DNA from: Sinorhizobium sp. RAC02
GTDB taxonomy: Bacteria; Pseudomonadota; Alphaproteobacteria; Rhizobiales; Rhizobiaceae
Assembly: GCF_001713395.1 (NCBI RefSeq)
Contig: NZ_CP016450.1
Span: 1,364,001-1,428,000 of the forward strand
Direction of reading: 5' to 3'
Length of the DNA stretch: 64,000 nt
Under the pieces are notes generated by a model. The model was not told the origin of the DNA. It did not search any database and saw only the letters and a list, made by a program, of their open reading frames with translations. Position 1 is the stretch's first letter. The number at the start of each line of letters is the position of its first letter. Positions 49,098 through 58,188 of this stretch are shown piece after piece. The position numbers were made by a program, and so were the translations under genes.

Positions 49098-49423
49098 CAG
49101 CCGACCCGCTCCACATAGACCCGGATGCGCCCACCACAGGACAGGCCGACACGCCAGGCCGTCTCGTCGGCAACGCCGAATTCCAGCAGGCGTGGTTCGC
49201 CGTCGCCGATCACCTCCATCGCTTCGCCGATCACCGCCCCCTCGACGCAACCGCCCGAAACGGAACCGTGAAAATTTCCCTCGCCGTCGATGACCAGATG
49301 GCTGCCGACCGGACGCGGCGCCGAGCCCCAGGTCTCGACGACGGTGGCAAGCGCCACCGTGCGGCCATCGTCCATCCAGCGTTCCGCGATGGTCAACGGG
49401 TCGAGTGCGTCACTTGTATCCAT
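49097..49423 (-). CDS. XdhC/CoxI N-terminal domain protein
   Basis: A 108-residue protein with the N-terminal XdhC_CoxI motif: ATVVETWGSAPRPVGSHLVI, then GSVSGGCVEGAVI and SCGGRIRVYVE, where the GGC and CGG cysteines are those that hold the cofactor sulfur. It ends one base into the start of the C-terminal-domain gene, so XdhC is split into two co-translated polypeptides. I chose the start at 49423 because earlier in-frame ATGs lie inside the CoxE gene. Confidence 0.9.
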   Translation of the reverse strand: MDTSDALDPLTIAERWMDDGRTVALATVVETWGSAPRPVGSHLVIDGEGNFHGSVSGGCVEGAVIGEAMEVIGDGEPRLLEFGVADETAWRVGLSCGGRIRVYVERVG

Positions 49424-49433
49424 TCCGTCCTCC

Positions 49434-50675
49434 TCACGCCGCCGGCAGAAAACGCCTGGGATCACCGGCACCGCGCGGCGCTTCGCCGGAAAGCGCCGCC
49501 ACCAGATCCGCCATGGCCTCCAGATTGTGTACGGGCCGTAGTTCGTCGACATGCGGCAGCATGGCCCTCACCCCACGCGCCCGCGCTTCAAACCCCTCGA
49601 AACGCAGCAGCGGATTGAGCCAGACCAGTCGCCGGCAGGAGCGGTGCAGCCGGTCCATCTCCGTCTCGAGCAGGTCCGTATCCTCGCGCTCCAACCCATC
49701 GGTGATCAGCAGCACGACGGCGCCCTGCCCCAGCACGCGGCGCGACCAGAGCCGGTTGAACTCCTTCAGCGTCTCGCCGATGCGCGTGCCGCCGGACCAG
49801 TCGCTGACCGTCTGACTGCACGCCTCCACGGCGAGATCGGGATCGCGGTGGCGCATCTGGCGCGTGACATTGCTGAGGCGCGTGCCGAACAGGAAGGCGT
49901 GCACGCGACGGCGATGCTCGCCCAGCGCATGCAGGAAATGCAGGAAGATGCGCGTGTACTGGCTCATCGAGCCGGAAATATCGGCCAGCACGACGAGCGG
50001 CGGATGGATCGTCTTCGGTTCCCGGTAGCGTGGCAGGATGAGTGCGCCGCCGGTGCGCATGGCGTGGCGCATCGTGGCGCGGGCATCGATGGCCACCGGC
50101 CGGTTGCTGCGGCGGAAACGGCGCGTGCGCACCTCGTCCACCGGCAGCACAAGATTGGAAATCGTGCGCTTGGCCGCGGCCAGTTCCGCCGTCGTCATCT
50201 GGGCGAAATCGGTCCGGCGCAGGATTTCGCTGCCGGAGGCGGTGAAACGGGCGTCGATTTCGACATCCGGCTCGTCGCGTTGCGGCCGTTCGTCCGGCCG
50301 TTCGCCAAACAACGCATCGGACACGCGGGCTTCCCCCGCCTTGCGCTTTTCCCGCTCCTCCTGCCGCGTCACGACCGGCGACATCAGCGCGATCATTTTC
50401 CCCACAAGATCACGCGACCGCCAGAACAGGCGAAAGGCTTCGTCGAAGACGGCGTCGTCCTCATGCCGCTTGACCAGCGTCGCATGCAGCGCGGTGTAGA
50501 ACTCCTCGCGCTCGCCAATGCCGATCGCCTGCACCGCCTCGATGGCATCCGTCACCGCCGCCGGCCCGATGCGCAGCCCCGCCTTGCGCAGCACGCGCGC
50601 GAAATGCACGATATTGTCGGCGAGCCGGCCATCCGTGGCAGCATCTGCACTGTCGTTGTCCGCCGCCAGGGTCAT
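49434..50675 (-). CDS. CoxE-like von Willebrand factor A domain protein
   Basis: A 413-residue protein with a C-terminal VWA domain whose MIDAS motif is DISGSMSQYTR near residue 230, followed by TDGLEREDTDLLETEM. CoxE-type proteins work with a MoxR-family AAA ATPase, here the next gene upstream (three bases away), in maturing molybdenum hydroxylases such as CO dehydrogenase. The N-terminal half is helical and of CoxE type. Confidence 0.92.
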   Translation of the reverse strand: MTLAADNDSADAATDGRLADNIVHFARVLRKAGLRIGPAAVTDAIEAVQAIGIGEREEFYTALHATLVKRHEDDAVFDEAFRLFWRSRDLVGKMIALMSPVVTRQEEREKRKAGEARVSDALFGERPDERPQRDEPDVEIDARFTASGSEILRRTDFAQMTTAELAAAKRTISNLVLPVDEVRTRRFRRSNRPVAIDARATMRHAMRTGGALILPRYREPKTIHPPLVVLADISGSMSQYTRIFLHFLHALGEHRRRVHAFLFGTRLSNVTRQMRHRDPDLAVEACSQTVSDWSGGTRIGETLKEFNRLWSRRVLGQGAVVLLITDGLEREDTDLLETEMDRLHRSCRRLVWLNPLLRFEGFEARARGVRAMLPHVDELRPVHNLEAMADLVAALSGEAPRGAGDPRRFLPAA

Positions 50676-50678
50676 CGT

Positions 50679-51605
50679 TCAGCCTGTCGCCGCCAGGCCG
50701 GTTTTCACCTCGTCGAGCAGCTTACGGCCCTCGGCGCCGTCGATGCGGGCGATGTCGTCCTGATATTTGAGCAGCGTGCCGAGCGTGTCCGAGACCGTCT
50801 CGGGGTCGAGCGCCACCCGGTCGAGTTCGGTCAACGCCGTCGCCCAGTCGATGGTTTCGGCGACACCCGGGTTCTTAAAGAGATCGAGCGTGCGCAGCTT
50901 CTGCACATAGGCGACGACCTGGCGCGACAGCACCTCGTTGCAGCGCGGCACCTTGCGGCGGATGATCTCCAGTTCCTGTGCCGCTGCGGGATAGTCGACC
51001 CAATGGTAGAGACAGCGCCGCTTCAGTGCGTCGTGCACTTCGCGCGTGCGGTTCGTCGTGATGATGACGATGGGCGGTTCGGCCGCTCGGATCGTGCCGA
51101 GTTCCGGCACCGTCACCTGGAAATCCGACAGCACCTCCAGCAGGAAGGCTTCGAAGGCCTCGTCGGTTCGGTCCAGTTCGTCGATCAGGAAGACAGGGGC
51201 GCGGCCATCCGGCGACGACAGCGCCTGAAGCACCGGACGGCGGATGAGATAGCGCTCGGAAAAGATGTCGGCCTCGATGCGGCCGCGGTCCGTGGTACCG
51301 GAAGCTTCGGCGAGGCGGATTTCCAGCATCTGCGCCGGATAGTTCCACTCATACACGGCCGAGGCGATATCGAGGCCCTCGTAACATTGCAGGCGGATCA
51401 GCGGGCGGTCGAGCGAAGCGGCCAGCACCTTGGCGATCTCGGTCTTGCCGACGCCGGCCTCCCCCTCGAGGAAAAGCGGCCGCTTCATGCGCAGCGACAG
51501 GAAAAGCACCGTCGCCAGCGAACGCGCGGCGAGGTAGTTGCCAGCCGACAGCATCTCGGCGGTCTCGTCGATCGATTGCGGGATATGTCCGCGTTGGTAA
51601 ACCAC
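50679..51605 (-). CDS. MoxR-family AAA+ ATPase (CoxD-like)
   Basis: A 308-residue AAA+ ATPase, GTG start with GGAGG upstream. Walker A FLEGEAGVGKTEIAK is near residue 45, Walker B VFLIDELDRTDE further on, and sensor motifs such as VIITTNRTRE are intact. CoxD in Oligotropha remodels CO dehydrogenase to load the Cu/Mo site; this protein has the same neighbours (CoxE, XdhC). It begins 27 bases after the flavin reductase gene. Confidence 0.93.
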   Translation of the reverse strand: MVYQRGHIPQSIDETAEMLSAGNYLAARSLATVLFLSLRMKRPLFLEGEAGVGKTEIAKVLAASLDRPLIRLQCYEGLDIASAVYEWNYPAQMLEIRLAEASGTTDRGRIEADIFSERYLIRRPVLQALSSPDGRAPVFLIDELDRTDEAFEAFLLEVLSDFQVTVPELGTIRAAEPPIVIITTNRTREVHDALKRRCLYHWVDYPAAAQELEIIRRKVPRCNEVLSRQVVAYVQKLRTLDLFKNPGVAETIDWATALTELDRVALDPETVSDTLGTLLKYQDDIARIDGAEGRKLLDEVKTGLAATG

Positions 51606-51632
51606 ACCGCTCCTCCACTCCGGAGGAGGAAC

Positions 51633-52130
51633 TTATAGCGTGTGGTAGCCCCGGTCCATATAGAGAAGCGCCGGTTTGTGCGCGCCGGCGGAAACGCCCA
51701 TCACTTCGCCGATCAGCATCATGTGCGTCGCCATGACCTTGAATTCGACAAGCCGGCAGTCGAAGGCGGCGAGCGCGTTCTTCAGCACCGGTGCCCCGGT
51801 CACCAGTTCCTCCCAGTCGCCCTTGGCGAAGCGCTCTTCCGAGGTCAAGGCGGGATCGCGGCCGGAAAAGGCATTGGCAAGCTCGATCTGGTCGGCGGCA
51901 AGCGTGTTCAGCGCAAAGCGGCCGCTTTTCTCGAAGATGGCATTCTTCGGGTTGGAGGCGTTGACGCAGGCGAGAACCATGGCCGGATTGTCCGACACCG
52001 AGCAGGCAGCAGTGATCGTCACCCCGCGCCGCTCGCCCTCGAAGGTCGTCGTCACGATCTGCACATGGCCTGCATAGCGGCTCATCGCGTTACGGTAGAG
52101 CGATGGGTCCAGCATCAATCTGTCCAACAC
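51633..52130 (-). CDS. Flavin reductase-like FMN-binding protein
   Basis: A 165-residue split-barrel flavoprotein of the flavin_reduct (DIM6/NTAB) family with the segment GVTITAACSVSDNPAMVLACV and FALNTLAADQIELANAFSGRD broken across the conserved region. It should reduce or bind FMN. The GTG start at 52130 follows AAGGAGA; an upstream extension is rejected. It is the first gene of the minus-strand run leading to the Mo-hydroxylase maturation genes, so a supporting redox role is possible. Confidence 0.9.
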   Translation of the reverse strand: MLDRLMLDPSLYRNAMSRYAGHVQIVTTTFEGERRGVTITAACSVSDNPAMVLACVNASNPKNAIFEKSGRFALNTLAADQIELANAFSGRDPALTSEERFAKGDWEELVTGAPVLKNALAAFDCRLVEFKVMATHMMLIGEVMGVSAGAHKPALLYMDRGYHTL

Positions 52131-52302
52131 GGCGTTCTCCTTCTCATGAAGGAGATACATGGCGAAAATGAAGAAAAATGTAACCCCCTTAAAGTGGATT
52201 TTTCTCATCCAGTTTTTCCGCGCGGATTTTCAACGGAGATTTCCCTTTGACGCCCTTCGCGCGATCCTTACAAAAGACTTAGCTTTGCCCCATGGATCCA
52301 GA
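52131..52302. other. Divergent promoter region, flavin reductase and binding protein
   Basis: These 172 bases must hold the promoters of both the putative maturation operon (minus) and the binding-protein gene (plus). The part 52160-52250 is AT-richer. I see no conserved RNA and no TGA-N9-TCA box. Confidence 0.5.
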
Positions 52303-53379
52303 ATGAAGACCGCGTCCCTCCTCACCCTGTTCAGCACCCTTCTGTTTGCAGCCAGCCCGGCCGCAGCCGCAGGCCTGACCTTTGCCGTCGTCGCGCCGCA
52401 GGAGGGGCCGCTCGCCATTCTCGGCCAGCAGGTTCGCGATGGCGCGCGTTTTGCAGCGGAGGCGAATGGCGACACCATCGTGACCATTCCCGAATCCTGC
52501 GACGAAAACGATGGCGAGGGAATTGCCAAGCAGATCCTCGCCGCGGATGCCGTAGCCGCCGTCGGCTTCCTGTGCACCGAAGGGCTTGCCGCCTCACTTC
52601 CCGCCCTTGCGGAGGCAAACATACCGGCGATCACGTTGTCGGTCCGCTCCGGCATTCTCATGGAAGATGCGCTGAAGAAGAAATGGCCGCTCTTCCGCCT
52701 CGCCCCTGGCCCGAAGGCCGAGGCGGACAAGGCCGTCGACATCATCACCCGCGCCTGGAAATCCGAGCCATTCGCCCTCATCGACGATGGTACGATCCAT
52801 GCCCGCGAACTGGTCGAGACGGTTCGGCTGCGGCTGGAGGAGGTCGGCATGAAGGCGGCGTTCGTCGATACCTACCGTCCGACGCAGGAACAGCAGCTCA
52901 CCCTCATCCGGCGCCTCATCAAGACCGGCGTAACCCATGTTTTCGTCGGTGGCGACCGCACCGATATCGCTGTCATCGCCCGTGATGCGAAGAGCGAAAA
53001 GACGCCATTGACCCTGCTTGGCGGCGAGGCGCTGCTCGGCGCCGATCCACTCGTGCCGATGACGGATGGCGTGGAGGCGATTGCATTGCCCGATTACCAG
53101 ACGCTGCCGGCAGGGCTGCCGGTCGCCAGGGCGATGCAGGAGAGCGGCATCGTCGCCGAAGGCTATGTTTTGCCTGCCCACGCCGCAGTTACCGCACTTG
53201 CGGCCGCCGCGGCAGAGGGCGGCAACCTCGTGGAAACACTGGCCGGCGGCAATTTCCAGACGACAATCGGCACCGTCGCCTTTGGCGCGGATCATGAGAT
53301 GCGTGAAAACCCCTACCGCCTGCTCGTCTGGCAGGCCGGCGCCTTCGTGCCGGTGGAAGCAGCCCCGGAGAGCGAGTAG
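52303..53379 (+). CDS. Periplasmic branched-chain amino acid-type substrate-binding protein
   Basis: A 358-residue protein with a signal peptide (MKTASLLTLFSTLLFAASPA, cleavage near residue 23) and a leucine-binding-like type I periplasmic fold (GLTFAVVAPQEGPLAILGQQ). No permease or ATPase genes follow, so it is an orphan binding protein. Its stop codon is directly followed by the ATG of a P1 peptidase gene, zero bases apart, so the two are coupled. Ligand unknown. Confidence 0.85.
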   Translation: MKTASLLTLFSTLLFAASPAAAAGLTFAVVAPQEGPLAILGQQVRDGARFAAEANGDTIVTIPESCDENDGEGIAKQILAADAVAAVGFLCTEGLAASLPALAEANIPAITLSVRSGILMEDALKKKWPLFRLAPGPKAEADKAVDIITRAWKSEPFALIDDGTIHARELVETVRLRLEEVGMKAAFVDTYRPTQEQQLTLIRRLIKTGVTHVFVGGDRTDIAVIARDAKSEKTPLTLLGGEALLGADPLVPMTDGVEAIALPDYQTLPAGLPVARAMQESGIVAEGYVLPAHAAVTALAAAAAEGGNLVETLAGGNFQTTIGTVAFGADHEMRENPYRLLVWQAGAFVPVEAAPESE

Positions 53380-54378
53380 ATGAAACCGGGGCCGAACAAC
53401 CGCATCACGGATGTCGCCGGTCTCAAGGTCGGCAACGCGACGGATCACGCCCTGCGCTCCGGCGTCACCGTCGTGCTCTGCGACGAGCCGGCCGTGGCCG
53501 CGGTACAGGTGCTCGGCGGCGCGCCGGGAACGCGCGAGACGGACCTTCTGGAGCCGCACAACACCGTTCAGACCGTTGACGCCCTCGTGCTGTCCGGTGG
53601 TTCGGCCTTCGGGCTGGATGCGGCGTCCGGCGTGCAGGCGGGCCTGCGCGAGGCAGGACGCGGTTTTGCCGTCGGGCCTTTTCGCGTGCCGATCGCGCCC
53701 GCCGCAATCCTGTTCGACCTGATGAACGGCGGCGACAAGGACTGGGGCCGCTACCCACCCTATCGCGAGCTTGGTTATGCGGCACTTGTCAGGGCCGCCG
53801 AAGACTTCGAGACCGGCAGCGCCGGTGCCGGCACCGGTGCGCTCACCGCCACCTTCAAGGGCGGCCTCGGTTCTGCTTCCACCGTTCTGGAGGCCGGCTT
53901 TACCGTTGGCGCCCTCGTGGCGGTCAATGCGCTCGGCTCCGCGACGGTCGGCGACACGCGCCATTTCTGGGCGGCGCCCTTCGAGGAAGCGGAAGAGTTC
54001 GGGGGCCTCGGCCTGCCCTTCCCCTTCCCGGCCGGCGCGCGCATACCACGCACAAAAATGTCGCGTCGCCCCACCGGCACGGAGAACACCACCATCGCCG
54101 TCATCGCCACGGATGCCTTGCTGAGCAAGGCCGAAGCGAAGCGTCTCGCCATTGCCGCCCATGACGGTTTTGCCCGTGCCCTCTGGCCGGCCCACACGCC
54201 GCTCGACGGCGATCTCGTCTTCGCGCTGGCGACCGGCAAAAGCGGCCGCGCGCCGGCGCCGGAGGACTTCATCGGCCTCTGCGCCGCCGCCGCATCCACC
54301 ATGGCGCGCGCCATCGCCGGCGGCGTGCATGATGCCACGCCGATGCCGGGCGACGTCATGCCAAGCTGGGCGCGGTAA
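53380..54378 (+). CDS. P1-family (DmpA-like) aminopeptidase
   Basis: A 332-residue N-terminal-nucleophile hydrolase of the S58/P1 family. The autoprocessing site should be in [16 protein letters not shown], with the threonine or preceding residue as nucleophile, giving two chains. [13 protein letters not shown] and [12 protein letters not shown] also fit. It has no signal peptide, so it acts in the cytoplasm. It is coupled to the upstream binding-protein gene. Confidence 0.93.
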   Translation: MKPGPNNRITDVAGLKVGNATDHALRSGVTVVLCDEPAVAAVQVLGGAPGTRETDLLEPHNTVQTVDALVLSGGSAFGLDAASGVQAGLREAGRGFAVGPFRVPIAPAAILFDLMNGGDKDWGRYPPYRELGYAALVRAAEDFETGSAGAGTGALTATFKGGLGSASTVLEAGFTVGALVAVNALGSATVGDTRHFWAAPFEEAEEFGGLGLPFPFPAGARIPRTKMSRRPTGTENTTIAVIATDALLSKAEAKRLAIAAHDGFARALWPAHTPLDGDLVFALATGKSGRAPAPEDFIGLCAAAASTMARAIAGGVHDATPMPGDVMPSWAR

Positions 54379-54442
54379 ATCGCCCGTTGTTCGCCAATCC
54401 CGGGGATGGTATGGCGACGCAAATTCTTCCACGGAGCCTGAC

Positions 54443-55120
54443 ATGACCCTTCCCATCCGGATCGCGCCCTCCATTCTCGCCGCCGACTATGCGAAACTCG
54501 GCCAGGAAGTGCGCGACGTCGTCGCGGCAGGCGCCGACTGGATCCATCTCGACATCATGGACGGCCATTTCGTGCCGAACATCTCCTTCGGCCCGGATGT
54601 CATCAAGTCACTGCGTCCGCATACCGACGCCTTCTTCGACTGCCATCTGATGATCGCGCCGGCCGATCCCTATCTCGAAGCCTTCGCCAAGGCCGGCTGC
54701 GACAGCATCACCGTGCATGCCGAGGCAGGCCCCCATCTCGACCGTTCGCTGCAGGCGATCAAAGCGCTGGGAAAACGTGCCGGCGTGTCGATCAACCCGG
54801 CGACCTCGGAAAGCGTGCTCGACTATCTTCTCGACAAGATCGACCTCATCCTCGTGATGACGGTCAACCCGGGCTTCGGCGGCCAGAAATACATTCCGGC
54901 GATGCAGGAAAAGCTTCGCCGCGTGCGTTCGCTCGTCAGCGACCGGCCGATCGACATCCAGGTCGATGGCGGTATAGCGGTCGATACGATCGCCATGCCC
55001 GCCGCCGCCGGTGCCAATGTCTTCGTCGCGGGCTCCGCCATCTTCGGCGGCGGTCACATTGACGCCTATCGCAAAACCATCGACACTCTGCGCAGCAATG
55101 CGGAGGGTGCGCGGGCGTGA
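54443..55120 (+). CDS. rpe: Ribulose-phosphate 3-epimerase
   Basis: A 225-residue TIM-barrel epimerase interconverting ribulose-5-phosphate and xylulose-5-phosphate. Motifs: [43 protein letters not shown] and QVDGGI, carrying the catalytic aspartates and metal-binding histidines. Typical length. Its stop overlaps the GTG start of the DUF2259 gene (GTGA). Confidence 0.97.
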   Translation: MTLPIRIAPSILAADYAKLGQEVRDVVAAGADWIHLDIMDGHFVPNISFGPDVIKSLRPHTDAFFDCHLMIAPADPYLEAFAKAGCDSITVHAEAGPHLDRSLQAIKALGKRAGVSINPATSESVLDYLLDKIDLILVMTVNPGFGGQKYIPAMQEKLRRVRSLVSDRPIDIQVDGGIAVDTIAMPAAAGANVFVAGSAIFGGGHIDAYRKTIDTLRSNAEGARA

Positions 55121-55851
55121 GGATTTTGCGAAAGGCGGCGTTCGCCCTTCTGGTGACCGTGCTGGCAACGGCAGGTGCGTCAGCCGGCGACTTCTCGACC
55201 TTCCAGACCCTTGGCTTCTCGCCGGACGGTAAGGTCTACGCCTTCGAGGAATTCGGCGTCCAGGACGGTTCCGGCTTTCCCTATTCGACCATCTACTTCA
55301 TCGACACGCAGAAGGACGCCTATCTTCCCGGCACGCCGATCCGTGCGCGGATCGACGACGAGGAAGCGGACCTTGCAAAGGCGCGGGCGGAAAGCCGTGA
55401 CAAGGCGAAAAACCTGATCGCACAGCACAAGGTGCTCTCCAATCCGGGCCTGCTCGCGGCATTCAATCCGATGGGCGAAGCCGGTGTCGACCGCAAGCGT
55501 GTCGAGTATTTCCCGCATGCGATCGAGCCGATGGTCGGCGGAAGCTATGCGCTGGCCCTCGAAGACATCGCGCTCGCCATGACGGACAAATGCCGTGATC
55601 TCACTCCCGACGGGATAAAAGGATTTCGCCTTAAGCTCGTGAGACGCGACGGCCAGGTGGCCGACACGGTGGTGCACGAGGATACGCGCGTGCCCGAGAG
55701 CCGCAACTGTCCGCATTCCTACCAGATATCCGGCGCCGTAACCTTCAACGCGTTCAACGCCGATCCGGTGCATATGGCGCTCGTGCTGGTGCGCAGCTTC
55801 GGCTTCGAAGGCAGCGACGGCCGCTGGATCGCCGTACCGTTCCGGCCTTGA
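55117..55851 (+). CDS. DUF2259 family secreted protein
   Basis: A 244-residue protein with a signal peptide (residues about 1-23) and the family core [20 protein letters not shown] near the N-terminus. GTG start inside the rpe stop. The family is uncharacterised. A small membrane-protein gene follows three bases after its stop. Confidence 0.85.
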   Translation: MRILRKAAFALLVTVLATAGASAGDFSTFQTLGFSPDGKVYAFEEFGVQDGSGFPYSTIYFIDTQKDAYLPGTPIRARIDDEEADLAKARAESRDKAKNLIAQHKVLSNPGLLAAFNPMGEAGVDRKRVEYFPHAIEPMVGGSYALALEDIALAMTDKCRDLTPDGIKGFRLKLVRRDGQVADTVVHEDTRVPESRNCPHSYQISGAVTFNAFNADPVHMALVLVRSFGFEGSDGRWIAVPFRP

Positions 55852-55853
55852 GC

Positions 55854-56393
55854 ATGGATCTGGCGGCGGGGGCGACAGGCGCAAGCGCCACGTTTCAGAG
55901 CAGGCCCGCGCCGGTCTTCCCCTCCCGTCCCCTTCACCTTGGCGGCTCCGTTGCCTGGGGTCTGCTGATGGCGGCCTGCGCCTTCGTCTCGCTTGCAATG
56001 CAGGGGCGTGCGCAGACATTTCACCTCGCAATGATCCTGCTGATCTTTTTCGCAGGCGGCGTGCTTGCCTGGATCGTCGTTCTGCCGATGGCCCGCCTGC
56101 TGACGCGACGGCGCAGCGCCGAGACGCGCTTTGCCGCCCATTTCGCGCTGCTCAGCCTCGGCACCGTCGTCGCCACGGCCTTTCTTTTCGCCATGGATTA
56201 CCGGCTGTTCTACGCGCAATGGCACCAGCCCTTCGGCACGCGCATCTGGGCCTATCAGTTCGTTTTCACCTCCGCCGGCGCCGTCTATCAGTTCCTCGTC
56301 ATGGGGCTGCGGCTCTACCTACCGGTCGGCCTGCCCATTCTGGCGGGCGCCAGCCTGTGGCTCGCGCGGTCGATGCCCCCATACATGCGTTGA
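55854..56393 (+). CDS. Small hydrophobic hypothetical membrane protein
   Basis: A roughly 179-residue protein with four predicted transmembrane helices (about 32-50, 58-80, 94-112, 135-170) and an arginine-rich loop TRRRSAET. I do not recognise a family. A TTG at 55848 overlapping the previous stop is an alternative start. It is in the rpe-DUF2259 run, 59 bases before purB. Confidence 0.7.
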   Translation: MDLAAGATGASATFQSRPAPVFPSRPLHLGGSVAWGLLMAACAFVSLAMQGRAQTFHLAMILLIFFAGGVLAWIVVLPMARLLTRRRSAETRFAAHFALLSLGTVVATAFLFAMDYRLFYAQWHQPFGTRIWAYQFVFTSAGAVYQFLVMGLRLYLPVGLPILAGASLWLARSMPPYMR

Positions 56394-56452
56394 GCTTGCC
56401 GGCCATCTTTGCTAAAGCGGCGGCAACGCCCACCTGAGAAAGTCTTGAGCCG

Positions 56453-57760
56453 ATGATCCCTCGCTATTCCCGACCGGACATGGTCGCCATCTGGTCGCCC
56501 GAAACGAAGTTCCGCATCTGGTTCGAGATCGAAGCCTATGCCTGCGATGCGCTGGCCGAACTTGGCGTCATTCCGAAGTCGGCAGCTGAAACCATCTGGG
56601 GAAAGGGCGGCAAGGCGGAATTCGACGTTGCCCGCATCGACGAGATCGAAGCCGTCACCAAGCATGACGTCATCGCCTTCCTGACGCATCTCGCCGAATT
56701 CGTCGGCCCCGACAGCCGCTTCGTGCACCAGGGCATGACCTCGTCGGACGTGCTCGACACGACCTTCAACATCCAGCTCGTGCGCGCCGCCGACATCCTG
56801 CTTTCCGGCATGGATCGCCTGCTCGCCGCGCTGAAAACCCGCGCCTTCGAGCACAAGGACACGATCCGCATCGGCCGCAGCCATGGCATCCATGCCGAGC
56901 CGACGACAATGGGCCTGACGCTCGCCCGCTTCTACGCCGAGATGGACCGCAACCGCGCCCGTCTCGTCGCAGCCCGCGCCGAAATCGCAACCGGCGCGGT
57001 CTCCGGCGCCGTCGGCACCTTTGCCAATATCGATCCGCGCGTCGAAGAACATGTCTGCGCCAAGCTCGGCCTGGTGCCGGAGCCGGTCTCGACGCAGGTC
57101 ATCCCGCGCGACCGTCATGCCATGTTCTTCGCGACCCTCGGCGTCATCGCCTCGTCGATCGAAAACGTCGCGATCGAAGTCCGCCACATGCAGCGCACGG
57201 AAGTTCTGGAAGCGGAAGAGTTCTTCTCGCCGGGCCAGAAGGGTTCGTCCGCCATGCCGCACAAGCGCAACCCGGTGCTGACCGAGAACCTGACAGGTCT
57301 TGCTCGCCTGGTCCGCATGGCCGTAACGCCCGCGATGGAAAACGTGGCGCTCTGGCACGAGCGCGACATTTCCCACTCCAGCGTCGAGCGCGGCATCGGC
57401 CCGGACACGACGATCACGCTCGACTTCGCGCTGAACCGTCTTGCCGGCGTCATCGAGAAGCTGGTGATCTATCCGGAGAACATGCTGAAGAATCTCAACA
57501 AGTTCCGCGGCCTCGTTCATTCGCAGCGCGTTCTGCTTGCCCTTACGCAAGCCGGCGTTTCGCGCGAAGATTCCTACCGCCTCGTGCAGCGTAACGCGAT
57601 GAAGGTGTGGGAAAAGGGCGCGGACTTCCTGGAAGAGTTGCTGGCCGACGCCGAGGTACGGGCAGCCCTCTCCGAAGAGCAGATCCGCGAAAAATTCGAC
57701 CTCGGCTACCACACCAAACACGTCGACACGATCTTCCGCCGCGTCTTCGGCACCGTCTGA
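56453..57760 (+). CDS. purB: Adenylosuccinate lyase
   Basis: A 435-residue member of the fumarase/aspartase superfamily catalysing two purine-synthesis steps: cleavage of SAICAR and of adenylosuccinate. Motifs: the catalytic histidine segment GRSHGIHAEPT, MTSSDVLDT, and the signature GSSAMPHKRNP near residue 262. purC, which makes SAICAR, is about 5.2 kb downstream. A GC-rich hairpin follows the stop. Confidence 0.97.
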   Translation: MIPRYSRPDMVAIWSPETKFRIWFEIEAYACDALAELGVIPKSAAETIWGKGGKAEFDVARIDEIEAVTKHDVIAFLTHLAEFVGPDSRFVHQGMTSSDVLDTTFNIQLVRAADILLSGMDRLLAALKTRAFEHKDTIRIGRSHGIHAEPTTMGLTLARFYAEMDRNRARLVAARAEIATGAVSGAVGTFANIDPRVEEHVCAKLGLVPEPVSTQVIPRDRHAMFFATLGVIASSIENVAIEVRHMQRTEVLEAEEFFSPGQKGSSAMPHKRNPVLTENLTGLARLVRMAVTPAMENVALWHERDISHSSVERGIGPDTTITLDFALNRLAGVIEKLVIYPENMLKNLNKFRGLVHSQRVLLALTQAGVSREDSYRLVQRNAMKVWEKGADFLEELLADAEVRAALSEEQIREKFDLGYHTKHVDTIFRRVFGTV

Positions 57761-57775
57761 GATCGATCCGGAACA

Positions 57776-57800
57776 GGCCGGCGAAGTCTCTTCGCCGGCC
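57776..57800 (+). terminator. GC-rich hairpin after purB
   Basis: A perfect ten-pair stem GGCCGGCGAA/TTCGCCGGCC with a GTCTC loop. It is not followed by a T-run (CACGCCTCTG), so it may slow RNA decay or terminate weakly. Confidence 0.5.
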
Positions 57801-57860
57801 CACGCCTCTGTATTAGACTTCCCTCGCGTGCAATGCCGCACGCGCCATTGGGAGCTGATC

Positions 57861-58103
57861 ATGAGGTTTCTTGCTATCGCACTGCTTGCCGCAGCGTCTC
57901 TTGCCGGATCCGCGCAGGCGCAGACGCCGCAATCCATCCTCGAATTGCTGAAAATCGGCTACGACATCATCAACGTGTCGCCGATCGCCGAAAGCTATGT
58001 CGTCTTCCTGGAAAAGGATGATGACGACAGCATCGTCATCTGCCAGATGGGCTTCAAGGACGACGCCTTCTCCACGGACAAATGTTATCCGCTGACGAAG
58101 TAA
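57861..58103 (+). CDS. Small secreted hypothetical protein
   Basis: An 80-residue protein. The signal peptide MRFLAIALLAAASLAGSAQA (about 20 residues, cleavage after AQA) is followed by a mature part of about 60 residues rich in acidic residues (FLEKDDDDSIVI) and holding two cysteines (CQMGFKDD and KCYPLTK), which could form one disulfide in the periplasm. I do not recognise a family. Confidence 0.72.
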   Translation: MRFLAIALLAAASLAGSAQAQTPQSILELLKIGYDIINVSPIAESYVVFLEKDDDDSIVICQMGFKDDAFSTDKCYPLTK

Positions 58104-58104
58104 C

Positions 58105-58131
58105 AGCGATGGCGCCCAAGGCGCCATCGCT
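58105..58131 (+). terminator. Hairpin after the small secreted protein gene
   Basis: An 11-pair stem GCGATGGCGCC/GGCGCCATCGC with a CAA loop, starting three bases after the stop codon. No clear T-run follows (TCCCC). Confidence 0.5.
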
Positions 58132-58188
58132 CCCCTCTGACAGGCGGTTTCACGCCCTCCTCCTGGCGGGTTCCGCCTGCAAAACCGT

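Noticed and set aside
49551..51638. A 695-codon plus-strand open frame over the CoxE and MoxR-type genes
   Set aside because: Both opposite genes have clear motifs and starts; the frame has no recognisable domain and no Shine-Dalgarno.
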